This document shows positions 7,995 through 18,072 of a DNA stretch of 32,163 nt, piece by piece (position 1 is the stretch's first letter; every line of letters begins with the position of its first letter). The translations under genes and the position numbers were made by a program. The stretch comes from Hyphomicrobiales bacterium (GTDB taxonomy: Bacteria > Pseudomonadota > Alphaproteobacteria > Rhizobiales > Rhodomicrobiaceae), in NCBI GenBank assembly GCA_019634405.1, contig JAHQVI010000094.1, positions 1-32,163 of the forward strand, in the 5' to 3' direction. Below the pieces are notes generated by a model, which did no database searches, was not told the origin of the DNA, and saw nothing but the letters and a program-made list of their open reading frames with translations.

Positions 7995-10385
7995 ATGAGG
8001 GAAGGAATATCGGAGATCCTCCGTTCGATCTTTTTGGGAAGGAAAAAGACGACAGACACCCAATTACTCCCGGAAATTGAGTTGTCATTTAACGGCGCTT
8101 CCTCAGGTATCTATTCCCTCAGCCAGCACGCTTTGATCTCCAGAAGCGTTATATCCCCGCAACGGACGATTGATATTGACCGAAGCGGCAACCCGCTGCC
8201 CGGTTCAGTCGAGACTGGACGGGACAGGTCATCGGCCTCGAAAAAAATCGCCATTGGCGAAACGCTGAAAAGCGCGCATGAGACGATATCCCTTGCCAGT
8301 CAGATGCTTTTGAAACTCTCTGATAAGGCGACGTCTGAATATGTAGAACGCGTCGCGGCCATGACCGAAGGTCAATTGTGTCAGATCGCATTTATCGGAC
8401 AGATGAACGCGGGCAAAAGCACTCTTATCAACGCGATTATCGGTGCGCCTGATTTTCTGCCGACTGAAATTACCCCCTGGACAACGGTTGTTACGAATAT
8501 CTATTTCGGCGTTCCGGATAAACCGGCGGAGGGCGCGTTCTTTGAATTCTTCGATGAAGCAGAATGGCGCCAGCTTGCCGAAGGCGGGGGACGGGTCAGG
8601 TCCCTGACAGAACGCACAATCCCCAATTTCCCCTGGGAAGCTATTCACAAGCAAGTCAGCGATATGAGGAGCCGGGCAGAAAGCAAGCTCGGCCCGCGTT
8701 ATCAAACGTTACTCGGCAAAAATCATAGTTTTGAGACGGTGATACCCGGCTTGCTTGAAAGATATATCGCCGCCGAATCTCCACTTGGCGATGATGATAC
8801 AGCCACTGCAGGCGAATTTTCTACCATTACCAAGGCCGCTCACATCTACTCCGGTCTCACAAGCTTTCTTTACCCGACCGTTGTTATTGATACACCTGGC
8901 ATCAATGACCCCTATCTCATTCGCGACGAGATCACGCGGCAAAATCTCGAACGGGGGAACATCTTTGTCATCGTCATAACAGCGCGCCAGGCGCTTTCCA
9001 ACGCTGACCTTGATTTACTACGGATTCTTCGTGGCCTCAGAAAAGAAAACATCATTATTTTTATCAATAAGATCGATGAAATCGATGATTTCGAGAACCA
9101 CAAGCCGGCGATCGTTGGACGTACGAAATCATTACTAAGCCGCGAATTTCCGAACCGGGAAATACCGGTCATCGCCGGAAGCGCATATTGGGCCGAGGTC
9201 GCTCTGAGCAATGATGTCGATGAACAACGGGAGTTGATCGAAGCTGACGGCTTCGGCTTGTCTTCGTCCTCGCTTTCTGTCAACGGTCATACCTCATTCT
9301 GGCTCTCTGATCCTGCCGCGGCGCAGGCTGTGATGGCGGAAACCATTCTGGGCCGTTCTGCAATACCGGATCTGGGCGTTGCTATTTCAGACATGCTGAG
9401 CACCGGTCCGGTCGCATCAACCATGCAATATGCCGCCGCCTCCTTGCTGATTCTCTCAAAAAACGGACTGACCCGGACGGAAAAGAATGCGGAGCTTGTG
9501 AAAACTCTCATGACACATAGTGAGAGCGATCCCGCAACTGCCGCGAAAATTGCTGTCGAGCAGCAGGCCAAACTCGATGAGATATCCGCAGTTCAGCAAT
9601 ATATTGATGAAACGATCGGTCAGGCCCAGGCGAATAATGCGTCCATCATTGATGGGACGGTATGCAGCCTTCTCGATAATCTGAACGCACTTCTGCAAGA
9701 GCGGTTGGACGCCTCGCAGGAGCAGCCGGACACTGCCGGTCATACGCCATCAGAAACCATCCGTTTGCCGATCATTTCGAAGCTGCGAAGCCATATCGAA
9801 GAAGATTTCTCAAATCAGTTCCAGAGCGCATTGTCGCGAATAAATGCTGTCGTACATGATGCCGAACGTGAGCTGCAAGACAAGCTGAGCGGCGCGGCTG
9901 ACGCATTGGATTTGCGCATTGAATATCCATTCCTGCCTGCACTTGACTGCACACCGTCACTGGCAGCTCTTAGCGATCCGATCGCAACGGAATTCGGCGG
10001 CGCGGTTTTCGCGTCTTCTTGGACCAAACGCCTTTCTCCCGCCGAACAGGATAAGCTTAAATCCGTCATTAAATCGCAATTCGAGACGACCATTGAAAGA
10101 TTGTCCCAATCGGCGCGGGAAGAGCTGGAAAAAACAACGCATTTCATCATGGACCATTTCCGTTGCCATGTGGCGCACAGTCTGAAGCTTGCGGTTGATC
10201 AAAAACAGGCAATCCTTGCAATTACGCCTTACCTTTCGGACCCGGCCAGCCATGCAACCGATGTGTCAGTGTGCGAAAGGCTTGGAAAAGAACTCAAGAA
10301 AATTGAGCTGGAAGCGGGCGGTTACGAAGGCGTTCTGGCAGAGATTGTCGCGACAAATATTGACGAGGATGGGCAGGCTGAATGA
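7995..10385 (+). CDS. Dynamin-family large GTPase
   Basis: Protein of 796 residues, the size range of bacterial dynamin-like proteins, which bind and remodel membranes using GTP. After an unusual N-terminal extension of about 130 residues comes the GTPase domain: G1 GQMNAGKS at 135-142, switch I TPWTTVVTNI at about 160-169, G3 DTPG at 299-302, and G4 NKID at 358-361. The remaining 340 or so residues are mostly helical and charged (for example EKNAELVKTLMTHSES and SQFETTIERLSQSAREELEK), consistent with a dynamin stalk/bundle. No convincing membrane helix is visible, so any membrane contact would be peripheral. It is divergent from a smaller GTPase across a shared promoter region. Dynamin-like proteins often occur as neighbouring pairs that co-assemble, which makes a two-component machine plausible. 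Confidence 0.88.
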   Translation: MREGISEILRSIFLGRKKTTDTQLLPEIELSFNGASSGIYSLSQHALISRSVISPQRTIDIDRSGNPLPGSVETGRDRSSASKKIAIGETLKSAHETISLASQMLLKLSDKATSEYVERVAAMTEGQLCQIAFIGQMNAGKSTLINAIIGAPDFLPTEITPWTTVVTNIYFGVPDKPAEGAFFEFFDEAEWRQLAEGGGRVRSLTERTIPNFPWEAIHKQVSDMRSRAESKLGPRYQTLLGKNHSFETVIPGLLERYIAAESPLGDDDTATAGEFSTITKAAHIYSGLTSFLYPTVVIDTPGINDPYLIRDEITRQNLERGNIFVIVITARQALSNADLDLLRILRGLRKENIIIFINKIDEIDDFENHKPAIVGRTKSLLSREFPNREIPVIAGSAYWAEVALSNDVDEQRELIEADGFGLSSSSLSVNGHTSFWLSDPAAAQAVMAETILGRSAIPDLGVAISDMLSTGPVASTMQYAAASLLILSKNGLTRTEKNAELVKTLMTHSESDPATAAKIAVEQQAKLDEISAVQQYIDETIGQAQANNASIIDGTVCSLLDNLNALLQERLDASQEQPDTAGHTPSETIRLPIISKLRSHIEEDFSNQFQSALSRINAVVHDAERELQDKLSGAADALDLRIEYPFLPALDCTPSLAALSDPIATEFGGAVFASSWTKRLSPAEQDKLKSVIKSQFETTIERLSQSAREELEKTTHFIMDHFRCHVAHSLKLAVDQKQAILAITPYLSDPASHATDVSVCERLGKELKKIELEAGGYEGVLAEIVATNIDEDGQAE

Positions 10386-10462
10386 TGTATGGACTATAAA
10401 CTTTTCAGATTATGCGTACGGGCAATGAAAAGCGCTATAGCGTACTAAGATTACTGTGGCCC

Positions 10463-10478
10463 TCCTGAAGCGTCAGGA
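10463..10478. terminator. Small hairpin between convergent GTPase and MBL genes
   Basis: TCCTGA-AGCG-TCAGGA forms a perfect 6-bp stem with a 4-nt loop in the 135-nt gap between the end of the dynamin-like gene and the end of the leftward MBL-fold gene. No U-tract follows on either strand, so a terminator function is only suggested. Nothing else is seen in this gap. Confidence 0.35.
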
Positions 10479-10520
10479 CGTGTTCGGGCAGGGTGGGCTT
10501 GTCTTGCCGAAACAACCCGA

Positions 10521-11390
10521 TCACCTTCCAAGCGTCTCGATATTCCGCTTATGAATTGCTTCATACGGCTCAAAATAGACAATTGAGCGGGAGTCAATTT
10601 CGGGCGCAACAAACTCTTCGAGAGACACAGAGGCGTTGTTGGGTTCCATTACAAGCCGTTCCAGATAGCTTTTATTCGCCTCTATCAGGCTTGGCCCATA
10701 ACCACCAGCAGCAATCATCCGCTCATCACCATGATTGGGCAGAATGCGCTCAATTTGCCAAGTTTGAAGACGCCGAAGGTCCTGAATATGCTTAGCAATA
10801 TTCTCCGGCTCGGCGATATAGGTGATCGTGTCTTCCAGCGTGTCGCCGGCAATCAGCACCTTGCTTTCAGGCAGCCAGAGAACGTTCCCGTCCGCGCTAT
10901 GAATATCGAAATGATGCAACTCGATCCTGGTTTGTCCGATCTGGAGATCGATCCGGCCCTCGAATAACCGGTTAGGCATAATAACGGGCGAGATCGGAGG
11001 CGTACCCGTCTCAATCTCTTTGCAATGCCTGGAGAGAGCTTCGGCGGTCAGCTTTAGCGCAATGATTTCGTAATCGGCAAAGACCGCATTGCCTGCAATG
11101 TGATCGTCGTGCCAGTGACTGAGCACAACGCGTATCGACGTAACGCCAAGAGCTTCGAGATGGGACCTTATAAAGCGCGCATGAGACAGAGAAATATGTG
11201 TGTCATAGACGAGAGCTTCACGGCCGCGAACGATCGAGTAAGAAGCGATTCCTAAACTATATGCACCGTCATCGACCCAATTCGGATGCTGCGAATATAA
11301 CCGCTTTCCTGGTACCCGTCCGTCGTAATACGCGAACACTCCCGGATAAGGCTCAAGAACTCTCAACGTATCGATGGAAAGATCAGACAA
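10521..11390 (-). CDS. MBL-fold (metallo-beta-lactamase superfamily) hydrolase
   Basis: About 289 residues with a complete dinuclear metal site: H92-W-H94-D-D96-H97 in SHWHDDH, H164 in DIHSADGNV, D183 in AGDTLEDT and H220 in LPNHGDE. The N-terminal lines VLEPYPGVFAYYDGRVPG and SIVRGREALVYDTH match the fold's first sheet. No signal peptide, so probably cytoplasmic. The superfamily includes thioesterases, lactonases and glyoxalase II, and the substrate cannot be read from sequence. The start is doubtful. The frame has no ATG; it uses a TTG at 11390 with a GGGGG stretch 9 nt upstream, or another TTG 24 nt inside. An IS66 remnant lies about 100 nt upstream, so the native promoter and start may have been altered. 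Confidence 0.85.
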   Translation of the reverse strand: MSDLSIDTLRVLEPYPGVFAYYDGRVPGKRLYSQHPNWVDDGAYSLGIASYSIVRGREALVYDTHISLSHARFIRSHLEALGVTSIRVVLSHWHDDHIAGNAVFADYEIIALKLTAEALSRHCKEIETGTPPISPVIMPNRLFEGRIDLQIGQTRIELHHFDIHSADGNVLWLPESKVLIAGDTLEDTITYIAEPENIAKHIQDLRRLQTWQIERILPNHGDERMIAAGGYGPSLIEANKSYLERLVMEPNNASVSLEEFVAPEIDSRSIVYFEPYEAIHKRNIETLGR

Positions 11391-11487
11391 TGCGGTCAGC
11401 CCCCACGAAGTGGTCCATGCAGAATATTAGTGCAAGGTTGGTCGTATGGCTAGGTCGAGCATTGCTCTCGGAGCCGCTACGAAGGGG

Positions 11488-11611
11488 GAGCGTCCGCGAA
11501 AAACGAACACATCGCCCGAGAACGGAGCCATTCTCAGCACAGCTTGCCCCCCGCTCCGCCAGACCATCAAAACCGCGCCGCATATCAGCCGCACCTGCCG
11601 CCGGTCCGGCC
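11488..11611 (-). mobile_element. IS66-family tnpB (orf2) remnant
   Basis: Reading leftward, one frame gives ADMRRGFDGLA (about 11559-11592). After a frame change the next gives QAVLRMAPFSGDVFVFRGR (about 11489-11545). The order and wording match the conserved N-terminal half of the IS66 accessory protein TnpB (DMRRGFDGL ... FSG-X-VFVFRGR). The match is broken by a frameshift and stops right after FRGR, and no TnpA, TnpC or inverted repeat was found, so only a fragment survives. It lies in the 257-nt gap between the MBL gene and the AEC transporter gene. The rest of that gap shows nothing recognisable. Confidence 0.75.
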
Positions 11612-11647
11612 TTCGCTTTCCTTATGGTCAAGGCAGGGCCGCCTGCG

Positions 11648-12616
11648 TTATTGCTGCGGAAACAGATCCGCGGGAAGCTGCCCTGTTCCGATGAAATAGA
11701 GTAGCAGCGAGACGGTGAGTACGGACCCGATCGTTGAGAGCAGGATGCTGGCTGAAGCCCGTTCGACCCAGACGCCATATTGCTGCGCCATGACGAAGAC
11801 ATTGGTAGCTGTCGGGAGCGCGGCAAGCAGGACCGCCGTCATGGTCCACACCGGATCGAAATCCCCGGCACAGGACAGAACCAGATACATCAGCGCCGGA
11901 TGCAGCACGAGCTTGATCGGCACAATATAGAAAAGCGCCGCAGGCACGCGTCTCAGTGGCCGCAGCGCCAGCGTGACCCCCATGGCGAACAGCGCGCAAG
12001 GCGCCGCGGCCTGAACGAGATAGTCGATCAGGCGTTCCAGCGGAGCCGGAGGAGAAAAGCCGATCGCCGCAGAACTCACGCCAGCTGCGGTGGCGATTAT
12101 GAAGGGATGGGTTACAATCCTGCGCAAGACATCGGCAACCAGCCGAAATACGCTGCCCTTCTTCCTGCCCGACAGAGCCATCATGGCGGGCGTCAACGAG
12201 AAATGCATAACATTCTCGAAACAGAAAATCAGCGCGACCGGAATTGCCGCGGCGTCTCCAAGCGCAAGAATGGCCAGGGCCGGCCCCATATAGCCGATAT
12301 TCCCGTAGGCCGCCGCGAGCGCCTGTATCGTCGAATCGGCCACGACGCCGCGCGTCGCAATCAGCCCCAGACAGAATGTCAGCACGAGGATTAAGAAAGT
12401 CACACCGATATTCACGCCGATGAAATCCCAGCTCGCGAGCTGTTCTATGGGCGTGCGCGACAGCATACGGAAAAACAGGGCCGGCAAGGCCACATAGACG
12501 ATAAAGGTGTTCAGCCAGCCAAGCTCGTCGAGCGGACGTCCTGTCAGGCGCGCTTCGATATATCCAAGGAGGATGAGCCCGAACAGCGGAAAAATCAGGC
12601 CGGAGATTTCATACAT
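11648..12616 (-). CDS. AEC-family transporter (auxin efflux carrier superfamily)
   Basis: Integral membrane protein of 322 residues with about ten hydrophobic segments in the two five-helix bundles of the AEC fold. Family-like stretches include the N-terminal LIFPLFGLILLGYI, FIVYVALPALFFRML (first bundle, broken helix with proline), ALAAAYGNIGYMGPALAI, and the later LPTATNVFVMAQQYGV with the conserved Asn of the second bundle. AEC proteins export or exchange small organic acids such as malonate or malate; the substrate here is unknown. The ATG at 12614-12616 has only a weak ribosome site. The upstream neighbour on the same strand is the ABC-F gene, 137 nt away, so an operon is uncertain. Confidence 0.88.
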   Translation of the reverse strand: MYEISGLIFPLFGLILLGYIEARLTGRPLDELGWLNTFIVYVALPALFFRMLSRTPIEQLASWDFIGVNIGVTFLILVLTFCLGLIATRGVVADSTIQALAAAYGNIGYMGPALAILALGDAAAIPVALIFCFENVMHFSLTPAMMALSGRKKGSVFRLVADVLRRIVTHPFIIATAAGVSSAAIGFSPPAPLERLIDYLVQAAAPCALFAMGVTLALRPLRRVPAALFYIVPIKLVLHPALMYLVLSCAGDFDPVWTMTAVLLAALPTATNVFVMAQQYGVWVERASASILLSTIGSVLTVSLLLYFIGTGQLPADLFPQQ

Positions 12617-12753
12617 TGCAAAGCCCGGGACTCAAGACGCCGTGGCGGCGCATAGTGGGAGCCCGGCGCAAATGCCCTGTTGACGACGCGACGTAGCGCC
12701 CGCCTGCGCCTGCTCTCGCGCAGCCAAAGCACGGCGGACGTGCAACCGCGCCT

Positions 12754-14571
12754 TCAACCACCCTCGATCTCCTCGCGCAGCATCTCCAGTTCGAGCCATT
12801 CTTCCTCCGCCGTCGCAAGCGCCATCTGTGCGTCGGTCAGTTTCGCCGTTGCGGCCTCGAATGCTTTCGGATCGCGTGAATACAGACCGGCGTCGGACAG
12901 TTTTTCCTGAAGTACAGCGACCTCCGCGTGAAGCGAATCCATCCGCGCGGGCAGGGTTTGAAGCGCATGCTTCTGCTTGAAGCTCAGCTTCTTGCGATCA
13001 GGTTTGCGTGGACCTGCAGACTTTGTCTTTGCCGGTTTTACCGCACTTCCAACCGCACCCTCCCCCCGTCTCCAGCTGAGATCGCCGCCGCGCTGGGCAA
13101 GCATATCCGCATAGCCCCCGGCATATTCCGTCCAGCGCCCATCACCTTCCGGTACGATGACCGAGCCGACAATGCGGTCGAGAAAATCGCGATCATGGCT
13201 GATCAGGATCACGGTCCCCTGATAGTCGCCGAGCATTTCCTCAAGCACATCAAGCGTTTCCAGATCAAGATCGTTGGTCGGTTCGTCAAGCACCAGCACA
13301 TTGGACGGCTTCGCCAGCGCGCGCGCCAGCATGACCCGCGCACGCTCGCCGCCTGAAAGCACCTTGAGCGGGGTTCGCGACTGTTCCGGCGAGAAGAGAA
13401 AATCCTTCATATAGCTAACGACATGGCGCGACTGGCCGCCAAGAATGACATGATCTCCACGTCCGCCTGTCAAGGCCGCCGCCAGCGTCCACTCCGGATC
13501 AAGCTTTTCGCGGAGCTGATCCAGTGTCGCCATTTCCAGATTCGCGCCGAGCCGTATCGCACCGCTATCGGGTTCCATCGCGCGGGTTATCAGGTTGACG
13601 AGCGTCGTCTTGCCTGCCCCGTTCGGACCAACACTGCCAAGCCGGTCGCCGCGCATGACGCGCAGCGAAAGATCGGAGACGATAGGGCGTCCGCCATAGG
13701 TTTTCGATGCGCCCTTGACCTCGATGACCAGCTTTGACGACTGTTCTGCTTCGGATGCCCCGAGCGCAGCCTTGCCCTGTGAGGCGCGATAATCACGCCG
13801 GGCCTGCCGCAAGGCCGCCAGACCGTCCACACGCCGGACATTGCGCTTACGCCGCGCCGTCACACCATAGCGCATCCAGTGTTCCTCGGCGGCGATCTTG
13901 CGGTCAAGCTTATGCTGCGCCAGCTCCTCCTGGGCCAGATAATCATCGCGCCACGCTTCGAAGCCGCCAAAGCCAGACTCCACGCGCCGGGTTTCGCCGC
14001 GATCCAGCCAGACCGTGATGCGGGAAAGATTTTCCAGGAACCGCCGGTCATGGCTGATGAGCACCAGCGCACAGCGCTGCTGTTTCAGCCGCGCTTCCAG
14101 CCATTCGATCATCGGCAGGTCAAGATGGTTGGTCGGTTCATCCAGCAGCAGGATCGTCGGATTGGACACAAACGCATGCGCAAGGGCAGCACGCCGCGCT
14201 TCACCGCCGGAAAGCGTAGACGGATTTTCGGCGCCGCCAAGTCCCATTTCTTCAAGAAGAAGCTGCGCCTGATAAGGATCATCAGTCGGCGTCAAACCGG
14301 ATTGCACATAGGATAGCGTCGTTTCATGACCGCTCATTTCCGGTTCCTGCGCGAGATAGCGCACAACCGCGCCCGGCTGCAGAAAGATCTCGCCGCTATC
14401 GGGTTCGACGGTCCCGGCGGCAATCTTCAAGAGGGTTGATTTCCCGGAGCCGTTCCGCCCGACAAGACAGACACGTTCACCCTCGGAAACGGATAGCTCC
14501 GCACGTGTCAGGAGCGGCGTGCCGCCAAAGGTCAGGGCGATGTCTTTAAGCTGAAGAAGTGGTGGAGACAT
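12754..14571 (-). CDS. uup: ABC-F family ATPase, Uup-type
   Basis: Soluble protein of 605 residues with two ABC ATPase domains in tandem and no membrane segments. Walker A motifs are GRNGSGKS at 38-45 and GPNGAGKT at about 315-322. Signatures LSGGEARR and LSGGERAR are followed by LLLDEPTNHLD and LVLDEPTNDLD. The C-terminal part from about 520 is basic and then a coiled coil (SFKQKHALQTLPARMDSLHA onward), the layout of Uup, which acts on the ribosome or at branched DNA during replication. The inter-domain linker (KLDRKIAAEEHWMRYGVTAR) corresponds to the P-site tRNA interaction motif region. Length and the C-terminal coil favour Uup over EttA or antibiotic-resistance ABC-F members. The symbol is by similarity of layout only. 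Confidence 0.9.
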   Translation of the reverse strand: MSPPLLQLKDIALTFGGTPLLTRAELSVSEGERVCLVGRNGSGKSTLLKIAAGTVEPDSGEIFLQPGAVVRYLAQEPEMSGHETTLSYVQSGLTPTDDPYQAQLLLEEMGLGGAENPSTLSGGEARRAALAHAFVSNPTILLLDEPTNHLDLPMIEWLEARLKQQRCALVLISHDRRFLENLSRITVWLDRGETRRVESGFGGFEAWRDDYLAQEELAQHKLDRKIAAEEHWMRYGVTARRKRNVRRVDGLAALRQARRDYRASQGKAALGASEAEQSSKLVIEVKGASKTYGGRPIVSDLSLRVMRGDRLGSVGPNGAGKTTLVNLITRAMEPDSGAIRLGANLEMATLDQLREKLDPEWTLAAALTGGRGDHVILGGQSRHVVSYMKDFLFSPEQSRTPLKVLSGGERARVMLARALAKPSNVLVLDEPTNDLDLETLDVLEEMLGDYQGTVILISHDRDFLDRIVGSVIVPEGDGRWTEYAGGYADMLAQRGGDLSWRRGEGAVGSAVKPAKTKSAGPRKPDRKKLSFKQKHALQTLPARMDSLHAEVAVLQEKLSDAGLYSRDPKAFEAATAKLTDAQMALATAEEEWLELEMLREEIEGG

Positions 14572-14845
14572 AGATGAGCTACAAAGGTTGATTCGCTCCA
14601 GTTCGCCAAAAAATGGCGTACAATCGGAAGCATTTGGACTTCAGCTTCTATAGCGGATTTGGAGGCGCGCCACCAATAGCCAATCATACTTCTTTGATAA
14701 TTATGGAAAAACAGCCTGTTAACAGTCTTCGCTCTTAAGCCTGAGCAGGAATGGTATTTTTTGAATATATTTTAGCTTACGTTATTGTTATATCTGAGCG
14801 CAAGATCTTAAAGAAAACATTATGCATACAGATGGGGATAAGAAG

Positions 14846-15760
14846 ATGAAGTGTCTGTTTCAGTATGCGCATAAAACTGAAAAATTTTTTTTCTTTATTG
14901 CTTGCATGGTTTTATTGAGCATGCATTTTCAGATTGAGATTTCGAAAGCGCAGGATTTTTATGTCTTTCCAAACGATCTCGTCTTGAATTCAACGATGAC
15001 AGAAATCGCCTCCGGGACTACAGGCGGCGCGACTGTTACAGATCCGTGCAATCTGCATATCATCAATATTGATGGCGCAAGCATTCTGTTTTCACCGATT
15101 GTGCTTTCCGCTATGAACAAGGTACTGGCCGAAACAATTCTCGGCAGGAAGCGCCTTGACGATTGCTCCGTTGAAACGCACGAACTCACCAATGAGGCGT
15201 CAAAGATTCTGATCGCCGGGGAACGCACCCGCCAAACGAATGCGCATATCTTCCAGATCATCTATATCCCGATTGCCGGTAAAGTTGTCGCCTATGCAAG
15301 CTTTCGCGACGGGACCGGTCGGATTGGCGCCGGCAAACGCTTCGACATGCCTGTCGCAACCAATCAGCAAATCCTCACCACTGCGGCGTTTCTGCCCAAA
15401 CCCAAGGTCAGGACGAAGCTGCTGACCGAGGTGCATTTTGACTCCGGCGGCGTAAATATCACCTATGTCGGCAAACATAAGATCGCCAAGGCGATCGAGG
15501 CCATCAAGGAGCAGAACCCGGTTGAAATCCGGATCTTCGGCTTTAGCGATTCGCTGGGCGACCCTGTCTCGAACAAGGCGACATCGCAGACGCGCGCCGA
15601 CAATGTTGCGCGTATCATCAAGGAGTCCGGACTAGATGTGCCGATGGTCGTGGAGGGGCGTGGAGAAGGCGCCGGGCCATATCAAACCCCGGATGGCGTG
15701 TCGGAGCCTCTCAATCGTTGCGTCGGCATCATTGCGGTCTTTCATGATCCGGCGGAATAG
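14846..15760 (+). CDS. OmpA-family exported protein
   Basis: Exported protein of about 304 residues. The start at 14846 is preceded by GGGGA at 7-nt spacing; an ATG at 14822 in the same frame is possible. The signal region is FFFFIACMVLLSMHF with cleavage near SKAQ. The N-terminal 170 residues are not recognised. The C-terminal 105 or so residues form an OmpA-like peptidoglycan-binding domain: TEVHFDSGG, then EIRIFGFSDSLGD, then TRADNVARIIKESGL and VVEGRGEGAGPY, ending with the LNRCVG arginine. It lacks an obvious beta-barrel or lipobox, so it is probably a soluble periplasmic protein that holds peptidoglycan. A 250-nt upstream gap with AT-rich DNA around 14755-14800 probably carries its promoter. 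Confidence 0.8.
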   Translation: MKCLFQYAHKTEKFFFFIACMVLLSMHFQIEISKAQDFYVFPNDLVLNSTMTEIASGTTGGATVTDPCNLHIINIDGASILFSPIVLSAMNKVLAETILGRKRLDDCSVETHELTNEASKILIAGERTRQTNAHIFQIIYIPIAGKVVAYASFRDGTGRIGAGKRFDMPVATNQQILTTAAFLPKPKVRTKLLTEVHFDSGGVNITYVGKHKIAKAIEAIKEQNPVEIRIFGFSDSLGDPVSNKATSQTRADNVARIIKESGLDVPMVVEGRGEGAGPYQTPDGVSEPLNRCVGIIAVFHDPAE

Positions 15761-15836
15761 ATCCGTCCCGCTGGCAACTGCGCCCATTCGCTCCATATGT
15801 TGCTGAAACACGGATCATTCATATGAGAGAACGATC

Positions 15837-16166
15837 ATGGCGTATCTCTATCTCACCTTGGCGATTATAGCCGAAGCTAACGGCACCATCGTCGCTCAAC
15901 GCGCAGGACGGCTTCAGCAGGCTCGGCCCGATGGACAGTGCCGCCATTTCCTGTGCCACGGCAATCTTCTTTCTGTCGATCGCGCCGCGCACGATACCGG
16001 TCCGGCGTAGCTTATGCGATATGGTCCGGCCCAGCGACAGCGCTCATCGTGTTAATCGGCGCAGCGATGTTTCGGGCAGATGCCAGACGCCGCAGCGATC
16101 GCAGGAATCCCCCTCATCATTGCCGGTGTTATCGTCATCAATCCGGCATCGAGCATGATGCATTAG
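15837..16166 (+). pseudogene. SMR-family (EmrE/SugE-like) multidrug efflux pseudogene, frameshifted
   Basis: Pieces of a small multidrug resistance protein appear in order in three frames. The first is MAYLYLTLAIIAEANGTIVA, which keeps the membrane-embedded glutamate of helix 1. The second is MDSAAISCATAIFFLSIAPR (helix 2). The third is GVAYAIWSGPATALIVLIG, matching the family's GIAYAIWSGVG signature in helix 3. The fourth, IAGIPLIIAGVIVINPAS (helix 4), ends at the TAG at 16164-16166. Total length about 110 codons equals the normal family length, so the gene is nearly full-length but broken by at least three indels. It begins 77 nt after the OmpA-family gene. An intact gene would export cationic drugs or guanidinium; this copy should be inactive. 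Confidence 0.85.
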
Positions 16167-16218
16167 AGCGCCAGATCTTTAGCCGGTCACCGCTGAGACG
16201 CTCTATCGATCTGTTTTG

Positions 16219-16318
16219 GCATCGGACCCAAAGCCGGTGTCCACTTTTCCATCCGATGCTCTCTTTGCTGAAGCATCGGATTTATCCGAAAACCGGCATC
16301 CACTTTTCGGTCCGATGC
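16219..16318. repeat. Two tandem palindromic units, intergenic repeat copy 1
   Basis: Two units, 16219-16259 (41 nt, shortened) and 16273-16318 (46 nt), each begin GCATCGGA and end TCCGATGC. They are separated by a 13-nt spacer. The inner core reads AAAACCGGCATCCACTTTTC. The reverse complement closely matches both units at 24238-24341, so this is the same repeat family in the opposite orientation. It lies between the SMR pseudogene and the end of pyrG. Each unit can fold into a hairpin, so it may end transcription of pyrG. Confidence 0.85.
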
Positions 16319-16350
16319 AGTAGCCACGCTCACGCTTTAGCGTCCAATCA

Positions 16351-18045
<1,695 letters not shown>

Positions 18046-18072
18046 TTAAGATGCGGCTTCAAACCCTTAAAA

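Noticed and set aside
11780-12394. A 204-codon plus-strand frame
   Set aside because: Antisense to the AEC transporter; the product is highly Arg/His-rich as expected of a shadow frame.
16219-16318. CRISPR-like array from the repeated 46-nt units
   Set aside because: Only two units per site with 12-13 nt spacers, palindromic full units, and opposite orientation at two loci; no cas genes.
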